Shown: one piece after another, positions 24,599-37,255 of the stretch
How the letters are laid out: each line of letters starts with the position of its first letter
How positions within the stretch are numbered: position 1 is the first letter of the stretch
Assembly: GCA_009733775.1 (NCBI GenBank)
Contig: WOGZ01000175.1
Location: forward strand, 1-64,000
DNA: 64,000 nt
Reading direction: 5' to 3'
Origin: Alectoria sarmentosa
Lineage: Eukaryota; Ascomycota; Lecanoromycetes; Lecanorales; Parmeliaceae
The notes under the pieces: generated by a model
What the model was told of the DNA's origin: nothing
The model's input: the letters and a program-made list of their open reading frames with translations, nothing else
The model's database searches: none
Position numbers and translations under genes: made by a program

Positions 24599-26580
24599 AT
24601 AACTTGTAAAAATCTTTTATAAAAAATTATTATTATTATTTTAATTGAAAATTATTAAAGAATTAAAATTGTTTTTATATTAGCTTTTTTTTATTTCTTA
24701 AATACGAATTTCTAGATAATAGATTTTTTTTTTATTATATTATGATTATAATAAAAAGTATAAACGATTTTTTGTTAAAATAAAAATAATCGATTTTATT
24801 TTTTATATATATATATGAAAACGAAATAAATTATTCAATTAAGAAAATTCTCAATTTTAAAATAAATAAACGACGATTAAATTCGATAATAAAAATTGAA
24901 AATTATTTAAGATATTAAATTAAATATATGAAATATATTAATAACGTTTTATTCGTTTAATAAATTTTTATAAATATAATTATTTACTCGAATTTAATAA
25001 TAAAATCTTAATTATAAATATCTCGATCACGATAATTTATATTCGATTTTCAAGATTTTATACGATTAATAATTTTCTTTACGTTATTAATATTTTATTA
25101 CGCTTATAAAACAATTTTTTTCAATTTTTTTCAATTTATAAAATCGTAAAAATATATAACATTACGAGAAAATGCGAATATCGTTATTATTATTATTTAA
25201 TAAAAATTTTTAATTTAATCAATTTATATTATAAAAAACTTTAAAGAATATAATATAACTTTTTTTTTAATTTATTATTATTTTTTGAATTTCTTAATTA
25301 AAAAAGCGTTTACGTTTATAAAAAAAAGAATAATATTATAGTTTCAACTTCGCAATTCGATATTAATATTATAATTATTATTATCGATTAAAATTAATAT
25401 TACGATTTAATTTTATTTCAGCGATTTTAATTAAATTTGTTATATTATATAATATCGTTCAATTATCGTTATAAAATTTAAACGTTCATTTTTAAATAAT
25501 TGCTTATAAACAATAATAGAAAATAAGCGTTATTATTTATAATCGTTCTTTATACGCGATATCTCTCACGAATAAAACGAAAGCATAATTAATAAGTTAT
25601 ATTTTACACTTGCTATCGAAAGCGCCTCGAAAAGATGATTTTGATTTATTGAACTCTGACACTCTGAATAAAAAGGGTGTGAAGCTTACACTCTCACATT
25701 AATTATTAATATGCTCTTATACATCGAACATAAAATATCGCGAATATCACCCCCGCGAGAAAATCATTTAAATCGTTTATTTTTGCAATCAAATCTTTAA
25801 AAGCGTTAATTATTTTTTACGTACAAGACTTTCGAGCATTGAATTTAATATAATTAACAACTTTAAAAATATTATTATTGAAAATATTTAAAATTTAACT
25901 ATTTTTAATAATTATATATTTTGTTGAAACGAACATGCGAAAAAATTAATCAATTATCGTTATTTAATTATAATCGATTATAATATATAATTTAATAAAT
26001 ATTTAATAATAATAAGTTACATTATCAAGAAATTCTTTAAAAGCGGTTATTATTTGAAATATTAGCTAAATACATTTGTCGCAAATTATAGCTCGTCGCT
26101 AAAGTACATTAACGTGTTAAGTCGTAACCTAACCTTCTACTTTTGCATGTATGCATTTATACTTAAAAACTTTATAGTTAAAATTTCATTTAAATCACGT
26201 TTAAACGCTGTTATATTAATTTTACGTGTAATCTTTAATTCTCAAAGGGGCAGAAAGAAGCTATTTCGACGGCGATAACGTGTCTTTTAAGATGTTATAA
26301 ACAACGTCTTATTTACAATACTTGAAATTACGTATAATGCCTTATCATAATGTCTTTAAAGATTTAATATCTCAAACATTCTTTTATCGTTTTCGACTCT
26401 TATCTAACGATTTATTTCAAAATTACTTTAAGACACTTCGAGCGAACAAATGATCACACATAAACGAATTCTTTGAATTTTCCCTTATCAACTCTCTCAC
26501 CGTTAATCTAAATCATATCGTTAATTTATATCGTTTTCTCGTCTCTCTAAACACGCACATCTCAAAAAAATCAATTTTTT
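24599..26580. other. AT-rich DNA without recognised genes
   Basis: Mostly stop-riddled AT-rich sequence. Patches around 25580-25740 and 26050-26560 are less AT-rich. The second could be the 5' leader of the LINE-type element downstream, but nothing in it is diagnostic. Confidence 0.5.
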
Positions 26581-28379
26581 TTATTAAAACGAGATAATCA
26601 AAAAAAGAAACGATTAAGACTTAAAATTAAAGATTTCGATGAAAAATATATTTTATAAAATCTAAACCATCTTATAACAAGATATAACATTTATATTATC
26701 GATCGTTAACGTTATTTTACGAATAATTATGTTTAAATCTTTTAAAAACGAGATGCGAAAGTTCTTTATCGCTTAATTTGATATTATTAATAAATGATTT
26801 ATCAAAAATCAATCAAAATCGAATAAGAAAAATGAAAATACGTTAAAATAAAATTTATTTTCAAATAAGCTTGAAAATAACATAAATGCAAACGATAAAA
26901 CCTCTTCGAATTCGAAAAAGACGAATATCATTATCGAAAATATCTTTAAAATTCGATCGAAATCGATAAAGTCGTTATCAAAAAAATCGAAACATATAAA
27001 CTTTTTTGATTTAATTAAATCGAAAGAATGATTAATTGATTTAAAAAATATAAAATAAAGAAAAGAGAAAAAGATAACAATAAAAATGATCAAAAAAGTC
27101 GTTAAGACGACGAAACAAAAAAAGAGAAAATGAATTAAATAAAAGATTTATAAGAAAAATGAAAATCTTTTATAATCTTATTTTAAATATCAAAAAAAGA
27201 AAAAAATAAACAATTATCATTAAATTCAGAATTATTCATTTTCGATATTCGAAATTTTTATTAATATCACGAAAATTAATATTTCAAACGAGCAAATTAC
27301 TCGTTCACATATTTCGAAGATTTTTAACACTTCGCCTTTATTATTCGTCGATTCAATTAAAAAAATCCTTATCATCACGTTAACATCTTCGAAAAAAACG
27401 ACGAAGAAAAAAAAACAATAAATTAAAAAAACGAATTTCATTCGAAATTCGTCGTTAATAAAAAATAATTCCGAAAAGATACGAATTCTCAATCGTTTTA
27501 ATTCAAAATCAAAATTAAATAATAATTCGATTATCTCTTCTTCTTTTATCGAGAAAATGATTTTTATAAAAAAAAATATAAAAAAAGAAGACAAAAGTCA
27601 AAAAGAAAACGATAATTTTCTTAATAATATCGAAATTTATCGACGATAAATGACTTTATTTAAGAATGTCAACCGCGTTATAAAAAAAGAGTAAAGAGTC
27701 TATATTAAAACAAATTTTAAAAACATTTAAAAATATCATAAATTTTAAAGACGTTAAGTTCGCAGAAAAGCATAATAATAAAAATTAAATAATGCATTAT
27801 CGCTTTAAAGAGATCAAAAATACAACGAAAAATATATCGATCTTTATTAAAAAGAGTAAAAAACGATATAAGGTTAAAATTATAATATATTATATCGATG
27901 ATTCGCAAATTTTCATTATCTCGAAAAGCTTTTTCGAGATTATAAATTATTACGTTTTAACGATATAAATTGAGAGCTTAAAAAAGTTTAAAAAAAAGTT
28001 TTAATTGAGATATGAAAAGAAGCTTTATATAATCGAAACAAAAATCATTATTATTTTTAGAATAAATCTCGATTTAAAAAATTTTAAATTTGAGATTGAA
28101 AAGTCGAGGTTAAGTTTTAACGCGTTATTTATAATAAAATTCAAATTAACAAATATTGATAAAACTTATAAAATTTATTACAAGATAAATCACATTATTT
28201 ATAATTATAAAATTATAACGAATCTCAAATCCTTTAAAAAGATTAAATTCTTTTTATTAAAAAACAAATTTTTTATATTATAATCATCATAATAATATAT
28301 AAAATAAAAGTCGTCTTATTAAATATTCGTTTTATCTTAAATTTAATACGATTTAAAAATATATATAATAAAATATAAA

Positions 28380-28830
28380 GTTATAATGTGAACGTTTTGC
28401 TTTTACAAAAAATTTATTTATTTATCGAATTCGCGAAACATTATAAGAATTTATTTTCGCAAATACACATTATTATTTATATTATAAATCGTAATGAAAT
28501 TGTTATTATAATTAATGTCAAAATTATAATATAAACGTTTAATGATGATTCGAATCATATTTTTTATATCAACGACGACGATCGCATTTTGATATATGAA
28601 ATTTTATGTCAAGATTACTCGCTCAACGTAACATTTATTTACGATTCAATTCAAAATATCGAACGTTTAATTTAATTTCTAAAGAAAAATAAGATATTTT
28701 AATGCAATTCGATTCTTTTTTTTTATAACATAATGAAAAAAAATTAGAATTTAACATTGTTAACGATAAACAAAATCTCACGAATACTCTCGCGAGTCTT
28801 TCATTTATGAAAACTTTCGAAATTATTAAC
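28380..28830 (+). pseudogene. LINE endonuclease remnant
   Basis: One plus-strand frame gives LLLQKIYLF near the start (the LQE-type segment of AP-like LINE endonucleases), then a region like SNHIFYINDDDRILIYEI and FIYDSIQN. Spacing and order fit an APE-type endonuclease ahead of the RT. Interrupted by stops. Confidence 0.55.
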
Positions 28831-29463
28831 ACAATTTAAAGAAAATAACACATATAAATTAATGAACGATTAAAATATTTAGAATTTTGATTTAATAACT
28901 TTTATATATTACGTTAACGATATTTTATATTTAAAGATTGATAAAATGTATATCAAAAAAGATTAATTGAATAAGTTTAAAAAATGAGACATCACATTAA
29001 ACGAATTTTTCATCGATTATAAAACGATCACGATTATAATTAAATTAATTTTTACGACGATTAAAAATTTAAAAAATAACGATTATCTTTTATAATCTTG
29101 CAAAGAGAATAAATACGAAAATCTTATTTATAAATCTTAAAAACGCTTTTAAAATTGATTTCTTTAATAAAATAAAATATATATAAAATATTAATGATTT
29201 AATTTTTGAAAAACATCGACAAAAACGACAAGCGAGTTAATAACAAATTGAAATTTAATTTATAACATAAAAAATTAATATATTAAAAGAAAAAAAAATT
29301 TATATAAAATGAATCTCGAATTAAAAACGAAATTATTAATTATTAAAACATGAAAAAAACATTTCACGAACGTTTTTAATAAAAATTACGTATATAATGC
29401 AATAACGAAATATTTTATACTTAACGAGAAATTAATAAAGTAATTTTTTTTAAAATATCAAAA

Positions 29464-30640
29464 ATGAATTATAACTTCATCGAGACATTAAAAGATAATA
29501 ATAATATAACATATTCGAATTCAAAAGATATTCTCAAAATAACGACAAATTATTATCAAAATTTTTACGACATTAAAATCTTCGACGAGAAAATTAAAAA
29601 ACAAATATTGAATTATATCACAAAAAGAATATCATCGAGAACGATATCAAGATTGAAAAAATTAATATCGTTACGAAAAATTAAAATCGTTATTCGTCGA
29701 ACGGCGTTAAAATCGTTATTTAAAAAAAATGATTTATTTAATGAATATTATAAGACACTCATATGACATAAAAGATAAAAACCGATTTCTCAATAATTAT
29801 ATAAACGTTAACGAGATTTTTTAATAAAATTTTAAACAAAAAAACGTTATTAAAACGTTAAATAAATAATATTTTCACTCTCTTATTCAAAAAAAATAAA
29901 AAAATAAATGAACGTTCGAAATTATCGCTCTTTATTTATAATAAACGTGAATTATAAATTTTTTACGAATATTATAATGCAAAGATTGATCGCGACTTTA
30001 AAAAAAATTATTAATTTACAATAATCGATTTTTTTATTTAAAAGACTTATTGATAACAATGTTAAAATTATTCAAAATTTAATAATTAAACATAAAATTA
30101 TAATAAAGCCCGCGAAACGAAAATCGAAATTAATAATCATCTTTTTAAATTAAAAAAAGATATATAATAAAATTAATTATAAATTTCTTTTTACGATATT
30201 AATTAAATTTGAAATATCAAAAAAATACATTTTTTAAATTCGTTTTCTTTATCGAAACGCAAAAATCAAAATGTTTATTAATAATTACTTTGAGAAAATC
30301 TTATAAATTCGATATAATGTACGTTAAAAAAACTCATTAAATTATATTTTCTTTATAATCGTTATCGAAGATTTTACGCGTTATATAATCTTAAATTTAA
30401 TTATATCGAAAATCAAAATAAAAATCGTACAATTGAAAATAATTATATATGCGAATAATATAATAATTAATATTCAAACGCAAATCGAAATCGACGCGTT
30501 AATAACGATTTTCGAGATTTATTGCAAAATCACGAACGTTAAAATTAATTAAATAAAATTATACATCTTGCATATTGAAAAAATAATTCGAATTCGATTC
30601 AAAGATATTAAAAAAGTTTTTTCAAAAACTTTTATAAACA
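29464..30640 (+). pseudogene. LINE reverse transcriptase remnant
   Basis: The 100-residue open stretch 29464-29766 has the pre-RT and finger region of LINE RTs, with a TNYYQNFYD segment and KKNDLFNEYYKTLI, a decayed form of the GPDGI/P…Y…L block. Downstream, a segment close to FL-x-x-KKAYDRINYKFL (palm) follows around 30130-30180, and the catalytic box reads YANN at 30448-30459 in place of YADD. Stops separate the pieces. Confidence 0.78.
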
Positions 30641-33195
30641 TTTAAATATTTTTATTAACATTATAATAAAGCATTAATTTAATATATTTTAAATGAGAAT
30701 ATTAATAAAAATTAAGACATTAATAAAAGCAAAAGCGCGATATTATTTATTAATAAAAAATAAGATTATGATTATTGACATCTTTATAATGTCTTTTTTT
30801 AAATACGTTCTCCGCTTTTTGAAAATATCGATTAAAATTAAAAATGAATTGAATGAAAAATATTAAAAATTGATATAAAATAACAAAATTCGAAGTACAA
30901 TTCGAGATTTACACTTTTGTTATTTTATAAATAAAAATAAGATTGAAAACATTGATTTGCATTTTATTATAAACGTTAACACGATAATCACAATTAATAA
31001 AATTATTAACGATTTTAATATTATATAAATTCAATTCGCAAAAGATATTTTTATAATATACGTCAAATTTAAAAATGCAAATTCGATATACGTTATAACA
31101 ATAATTAATTCATAATTGTTACACTTTACACGTTAAATTAATTATATTTTAAAATCTTTATAATTATTATAACAAAATTAAAAAAGAATATGAAATAAAA
31201 TAAAGATAATATATTTTCGTTTCTCATTAACAATAACGAAGTTATTAATCACTCTCATATAATATTATATATATTTAAGAAAAATCTAAATTTTAATAAT
31301 ATTAAAAAGTTCAATTCAATAATATAAATGAATTTATGAAAACGCGACGCTCGAATGTTTAATGATATTTAAAATTTAATACGTCAATAATTTATAATTC
31401 TTTTTAATTTCATCGATTTTTCTTTAATGTTTATAATATAAAATGCGATATAACGATTAATTTCAAGCTGTGTTCTTAAAATATAACATTTTATATTTTT
31501 AAAACAAAAACACTTTTAACACTTCGATCAAAATCAAAAAAAAAGAATATTTCATAAAAAATGTAAATCGATCGATTTTTTTTAAAGACATAAACTTTCG
31601 TTAAATTTATCCTTATTTGTTTAATAACAAACTTCGAAATATTAATTTTAATAAAAAAGTTCAAAAATTAATATTCGTATTTCGAAACAAATTCGAAAAA
31701 TTATTTATCGAAAAAAAAGAATATAAACGACGATTTAAAACAAATTTAAGATTTCGAGAATTAAAAACTTATTGTGAAAATTTTTACATAAAAAAATACG
31801 CATAAAATCGAATTTAATTTAATTTTCGTATTTATAATAACGATATCTTATACATAACGTAAATTAATTCTTTTCGCATATTTAAATAAAATGTATTATC
31901 TTAAAGATTATTTAAAAAGAATTTAAATCAATTTAATTCTTTTTTTTCAAATTATTTATATTCGAAATTCGAACAATTAATGAAATAATCATCTTTATAA
32001 TTCTCAATTCGAATTTAAAAGATATTTTTAAATAATGATAAAACATTTTTTATTAAGTTGTTATATAAATTTTATAAAAATATCATCTTTTTTATAATTT
32101 CGGAAAATCGATTAAATATTAAAATCTTATAATTGCTCGAAGTTATTATAAAATGTTAATTTAAAAACATATTTTTATAAATCGTATTTTTTGCATTTAC
32201 GAAAAATATCGAAATAAGAATTATAATTTCGAGATTTTTAAAAAGTTATAAAAAGAATCTTTTTAATTATTAAAAATTCGAAAAGATTTTATATGTTTTA
32301 TCGATTATAAGAATGATATTTACGATAATAATATAAAATACGTTATAAAATTCGACGATATAAAAAGTTTTAACGAGATGATTTAAGGCGATTTAAATTT
32401 AAATAAAATTAATAAGACGAATAAGACGATTGAGCGTATTTTAACATTTAAATAAATTTTAATAATTTGATAACTTGATGATTTGAGGTTTTTTTAAATA
32501 AATGAAACGATTTTTATTATTTAATAAATCGATTAGATTTCGTTTTTTCAAAATAAAACTTAATGTATAATTATTTCGAAAAATAATAAAGCGAAGCGAC
32601 TTATAAATTCGATTTCTTATAAATTTCGTTAATGAAATACCTTCGTTTAAAGAACTTATATAATTTTAATAAAATAAACAACTTATAAATCAACGTGTAA
32701 TTTTTAATCGATATCTGAAACTCAGTACGTCAGCAGCCTATAATTTCCTTTAACTTCATCGATTTTTTTTTAATGTTTATAATATAAAGTGCGATAAAAC
32801 GATTAATTTCAGATTGTGTTTTTAAAATATAACACTTCATATTTTCAAAATAATACTTTTAATATCTCGATTGAAGTTAAAAAAGAGAATATTTTATAAA
32901 AAACGCAAATCGATCGATCTTTTTTAAAAATATTAATTTTCGTTAAATTTATCGTTATTTGTTTAATAATAAACTTTAAAACATCAATTTTAATAAAAAA
33001 ATTCAAAGATTAATACTCGCATTTCGAAATAAATTCGATATAAATTCGATAAATCATTTATTAAAAAAGAAAGAATATAAGCAGCGGCTTAAAATAAGTT
33101 TAAAATTTCGAAAATTGAAAATTTATTATAAAGGTTTTTATATAAAAAAATACGCACGAAATCGAATTTAATTTAAATTTCGTATTTATAATAAC

Positions 33196-33344
33196 TATTA
33201 AAGGAGCTATATTCGAAGAATTTTAATTGTGAGTATGAAATTGATTATCGAGAAAGTTATAAAAAAAAAAATTTTTGTAAACATATTTGCTAAGGCATTA
33301 TCTTCGTCATCTTCGTTTCTTTTTTGTCAAAGATATTCATAACA
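33196..33344 (+). mobile_element. Solo LTR, family D (149 bp), with ATAAC target duplication
   Basis: The insertion is absent from the parallel LINE copy near 31828-31845, which shows the empty site. It is flanked by ATAAC at 33191-33195 and 33345-33349. It begins TATTAAAGGAG (consistent with RIPed TGTTGAAG) and ends CATAACA. It is not related by eye to families A-C. Confidence 0.7.
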
Positions 33345-34070
33345 ATAACGATATTTTATACACGACGTAAATTGATTTTTTTCGCATATTTAAATAAAAT
33401 ATATTAACTTAAAAAGTGTTTAAAAAGAATTTAAATTGATTTAATTTTTTTTAAACGACTTATATTCGAAATTCGAATAATTAATAAAATAATCGTCTTT
33501 ATAATTTTCAATTCATATTTAATTTTTTTTTTTAAAATAACGATGAAATATTCTTTATCAAATTATTATATAAATTTTATAAAAATGTTATCTTTTTTAT
33601 AATTTCGAAGAATCGATCAAATATTAAAATTCAATAACTATTCGAAATTATTATAAAATATTAATTCGAAAGCATATTTTTATAAATCGTATTTTTAACA
33701 TTTATAAAAGATATCGAAATAAAAATTATAATTTCGAGATTTTTAAAAAGTTGTGAGAAAAATTCTCTCAATTATTAAAAATTCGAAAAAATCTCGTATG
33801 TTCTATCGATTATGAAAATGATATTTACAATAATGATATAAAATACGTTATAAAATTCGACGACGTAAAAGATTTTAACGAAATGACTTAAAGCGATTTA
33901 AATGAAATTAATATTATAAATAAAACAATTGAGCGTGCTTTAACATTTAAATAAATTTTGATAATTTTGAATTTTTTTAAATAAATGAGGCGGTTTTTAT
34001 TATTTAATAAATTGATTAAATTTTGTTTTTTCAAAATAAGGTTTAATGCATAATTATTCCGAAAAATAGC

Positions 34071-34129
34071 AGAACGGAGCGACTTATAAATTCGATTTTT
34101 TATAGATTTCGCTGGAGGACCTCCGTTCT
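34071..34129 (+). repeat. Hairpin at the 3' end of the LINE copy
   Basis: AGAACGGAG (34071-34079) pairs with CTCCGTTCT (34121-34129), with AGCGA / TCGCT pairing inside. A decayed counterpart is visible at about 32590-32650 in the first copy. Structured 3' ends are known to be recognised by some LINE RTs; that role here is inference. Confidence 0.5.
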
Positions 34130-34190
34130 AAGAACTTACATACCTAGTTTCAATAAAATAAACAACTTACAAATCAACGTGTAGTCCCTG

Positions 34191-34401
34191 ACATACGGCG
34201 GTTATCGGATAGATTAAGAGGATTTTGTGAATTAATGAGGACATGGAGTTAAACAGATGCTTGATTTGTTCAAATGCATGCGCAGCTTCTCACGGATTTT
34301 TTAGTTAATGAGGATCGGGAGTGATTGATGCTTTTTATATACAGATTGTGGCATACCCGAGGTCGTACAGACAAGAGACACTCGACCAACAGCAAATTGG
34401 T
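34191..34401. other. 3' flank of KGD2, no gene seen
   Basis: 211 bp between the LINE copy and the KGD2 stop codon. It probably includes the KGD2 3' UTR. No other feature recognised. Confidence 0.6.
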
Positions 34402-36178
34402 CTAACCCAGCAGCATCCTTCTTGGGTCCTCGATGTATTCTTTCACCTTTGGGGATGGTCAGCCTCCTGTTTAAGCGTGGATGTCGGTACCTTACCCTGA
34501 CGAGGAAAACGACGGCTTCTCTACCATCTAATAGCCGATGGTCGTACGTAAGCGCGAGATACATCATCTGGCACTGGGTCAGTTGAACGTCATTGAAGTG
34601 GCAAGGAGAGTACGAACTGGGCGAATCTCCACCTTGCCATCAATCGCGACTGGCTTTTCCTTTATGGCGTGCAAACCAAGAACCGCTGAATCACTGTCGG
34701 TCAATCAAATCACCGAGGAACGGGATGAGCTATACCAGTCTGCGGCAAGTTGATAATTGGTGTGCCCATTAAAGAGCCGAAGACACCTCCCTGGACTCGA
34801 ATCAGGAATTAACGGGAGACTTTCCTCACATCGATTACTCACATTGCTTATGGTAAACGTCCCCCCAGCCATATCCTCGATCGTCAGCTTATTATCACGG
34901 GCCTGGGCATTGTCATCAATAACAACCAACAGTCCGAGCGTACTCCTGGTTCATACCTTCTTTCCAAGTTCGGCAATAGCCTTTTCAATGCCTACCAAGT
35001 CCAGCGTCTCTGTATTGCGCACCACAGGAGTTACCAATCCCTTTTCAGTAGCTACAGCCACACTGATGTCAACGTAATCCCTGTAGACTATCGTGTCACC
35101 TCCACCTGGACCCTCGATGGAGGCATTGACGGCGGGAATGTCTCTCATCGCCAGAATGCAGGCACGGGAGAAAGCGCTCATGAAGCCAAGCTTGACACCC
35201 GTTTTCTTCAGTACTTCATCCTTGTATAGTTTCCGAAACTGCATTAGGTTCGACATGTCTACTTCGTTGAACGTTGTCAGAGAAGCTGCGGTATTCTGAG
35301 ACTGTTTTAGACGCTCGGAGATGCGCAAGCGCATGCGGTTCATTTTCACCTTCACGTATGGTTCGTGAGTTCTATGTTTGTTCGATCATGGATAAGCTTA
35401 CCCGACGTTCTTCCCGACTACCCAAGGGTGCCGTATCATTTGGCCTAGGCTCTGGCTTCTTCTGTTCCTGAGGCTTGGATGATGGCTCTTTCTGCTTTGA
35501 TGAATCATTTAGGGGCGGACTAGGCTTACTCTCCACCTTCGAAGGTTCTGGCTTCATCTCAGGAGGCGGCGGCGACTGTTGGTTAGACTTTCCCTCGTCT
35601 CTCTGTGTCTTCGAATCAGAGGAAGTTGATTGCTCGTCAGTCGCTGGCGCTTTAGGCTCCTGGCCTCCTTGTTGCTTCTCACCGCCTTTCGGAGGCCCCC
35701 CAAGCTCCAATTTTAGAAGATCTTGTCCCACTGTGACTGTATCTTCCTCATTTGCAAGGAACTCCTTGATGGTACCTGGCTCGGGTGCGTTTACGGCGAC
35801 ATCAATCTGATCAGTGGTGAATTTTCAGTGGAGAGACGACCAGCGGGGTAGGTAAACAATGTGTACCTTATCCGTTTCGATTGTTGCAATTTCTTCATCC
35901 TGCTCCACGAAGTCTCCGATCTCTGCAAGATAATTAGCATGCTGTTGCTCAATTCGTGGATCTTCATAGACCCACGTTTTGACCATTGCTTAAGAGTGCC
36001 TTCCGATATAGATTCTGCCATCTCCGGAACCTTGACAACTTTATCCGCTGGCAGAGCGTCAGAGTATTGCTAAGGACTGAATTCCAGCACACAAACCATA
36101 GAGTCGTGTTTGTGTGGAGGGGACGTGCTTTCTTTGCCTCTGCATACTGGGTCTGGCAACTCGTGAATACCACAACAT
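34402..36178 (-). CDS. KGD2: Dihydrolipoyllysine succinyltransferase, E2 of 2-oxoglutarate dehydrogenase
   Basis: Transfers succinyl groups from the lipoyl arm to CoA in the mitochondrial TCA cycle. I read ten exons on the minus strand: 36097-36178, 35976-36047, 35867-35922, 35402-35806, 34957-35349, 34843-34902, 34736-34790, 34618-34685, 34496-34567 and 34402-34446. All introns are GT-AG, 49-60 bp, and keep frame, giving 435 residues. Residues 1-27 form an Arg-rich mitochondrial presequence ending RLY. A biotinyl-lipoyl domain follows, with the lipoylated Lys in ETDK (Lys70). A long Pro/Ser/Lys/Glu linker runs to about 205, then the catalytic domain from RMRLRISERLKQSQ to DHRLLDG (His407, Asp411). 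No E3-binding domain is visible, as is usual for this enzyme. The start is the least certain point, because an extra upstream exon cannot be excluded. Confidence 0.93.
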
Positions 36179-36735
36179 GATATTGTTTCGTAATGAATTA
36201 CCTAGCTGTCCTCACGGACACCAATCCAAGCTCAAATCGAGGGTGCACATGATAATTGCAAGCATAAGAGGGTAAGACTAGGGTGTTGCTGGTAGCTCTT
36301 GCATTGCTGCGCGGCCCCCTCCATAGTAGTGTGGACGAAATCCATCCTCTCCAGCATTGCCAAGTCGCCATGCTGCAACAAGAAGTCGAACGCGAAACGG
36401 AAGAGCCACAAAAGAGGGAATACGACCTGGGTGACCTGAAAAGAATGTCGGCGTTCAATGGCTCATGACCGTTTTGACGCTGTTTGAGAGCTTCGCGGGA
36501 CAGGTGATAGGAGCGGAGCTTTTGAGATTGTGCCAAGGCTTGGCAAGCTCTACTCGTACTCTCCTCTACTAACATCTGGTCACTGTGGTCACTGTCTCCA
36601 ATTGACGTTCATTGGTTCCGGGGGACTTCACGCGGAGCGAAAGTCGAATTGGGTGCAAGGCAGTCGCCGACGTCCTGGGTTCGGATTCTAAGAAAACCTT
36701 TTCCTGGTAGACCGCTACGCCTCATCTTAAGCATC
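36179..36735. promoter_or_regulatory. Shared divergent promoter region, KGD2 / NDUFB9-type gene
   Basis: 557 bp separate the two start codons on opposite strands. Both products are mitochondrial, so a common bidirectional control region is plausible. No specific binding motif or TATA element was assigned. An open frame on the minus strand here (36198-36575) has no recognisable product. Confidence 0.5.
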
Positions 36736-37255
36736 ATGACGAGCAAGCAAGCAGTCACGTACGCGAATGACCTGTGCTCTCTTCTCTTACCTCAGGCTGA
36801 CGCACAGCTCCAGCTCGTTATATCGACGAAGCCTCAAACTCGCTCTCGATTGGGCCATTCATCGTTACATCTGGCGCGGTCAGGCGCAATATATCCGATC
36901 TCTTTTTGAAGCCAATAAAGATGTGCGAGAGCCACGTCAGCAGCGAGTAAGTCGGAACAAGCATTCTAGTGCTATCTCCAGACACAGGTCGCTGACCATA
37001 TGTATAGATACTCTTCCTAGAGGCTGAAGCATTGCTGGAAAAATGGAAGCACCCCGACCCGTATAGACCACCTACAGCTCCAGGCGGTACGACATTCCTG
37101 TTGATCTAGTAGCTAGAACAGACACTTACGACTCGTGCAGGTTCAAAATACGAGAGAAACATTCCTCCACCAATTCTGGACCGTATGTACTTGAAAAGCA
37201 TCGTCTGGCGGATCCTAGCTCACATCATCTAGCTCCTCCTCACATGACCTTATAG
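36736..37255 (+). CDS. Complex I LYR subunit, NDUFB9 (B22) type
   Basis: An accessory subunit of mitochondrial NADH:ubiquinone oxidoreductase that binds acyl carrier protein through an LYR motif. Five exons: 36736-36758, 36796-36946, 37008-37086, 37141-37182 and 37233-37255, giving 105 residues. The LYR motif is in SSLYRRSLK near the N-terminus, followed by a WAIHR and WRGQA-x-YIRSLFEAN segment and a WKHPDPYRPPTAPGGSKYERN C-terminal block, both characteristic of this family. The first intron is only 37 bp (GTACGC…CTCAG), but the phase requires it. The others are 50-61 bp. It is divergent from KGD2. Family assignment is confident; the fungal gene name varies, so no symbol is given. Confidence 0.88.

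Larger units (their letters stand above)
26581..32711 (+). mobile_element. Non-LTR (Tad1/LINE-like) retrotransposon, RIP-degraded
   Basis: Plus-strand translation shows an endonuclease segment (about 28380-28830) and then a LINE-type reverse transcriptase (about 29464-30640), the order of ORF2 in fungal Tad1-like elements. The region from 26.6 to 28.3 kb is probably ORF1, but I recognise no motif there. The 3' end at about 32.70 kb is defined by a second copy of the same 3' end immediately following. There are no LTRs. The 5' boundary is uncertain. It is inactivated by many stops and by loss of the catalytic Asp pair. Confidence 0.75.
32712..34190 (+). mobile_element. 5'-truncated second copy of the LINE 3' end
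   Basis: It repeats 31364-32711 in direct orientation, starting near GATATCTGAAACTCAG and ending near GTAGTCCCTGACAT. A solo LTR at 33196-33344 splits it. The open stretch 31617-31805 in the first copy corresponds to about 32960-33170 here. 5' truncation is normal for LINE insertions. The edges (32712-32760 and 34070-34190) are less RIPed than the interior. The right edge marks the start of gene island 1. Confidence 0.75.

Noticed and set aside
36198..36575. A 125-residue minus-strand frame upstream of KGD2
   Set aside because: Composition is not protein-like, no domain is seen, and it lies in the divergent promoter region; an extra KGD2 exon there could not be supported.
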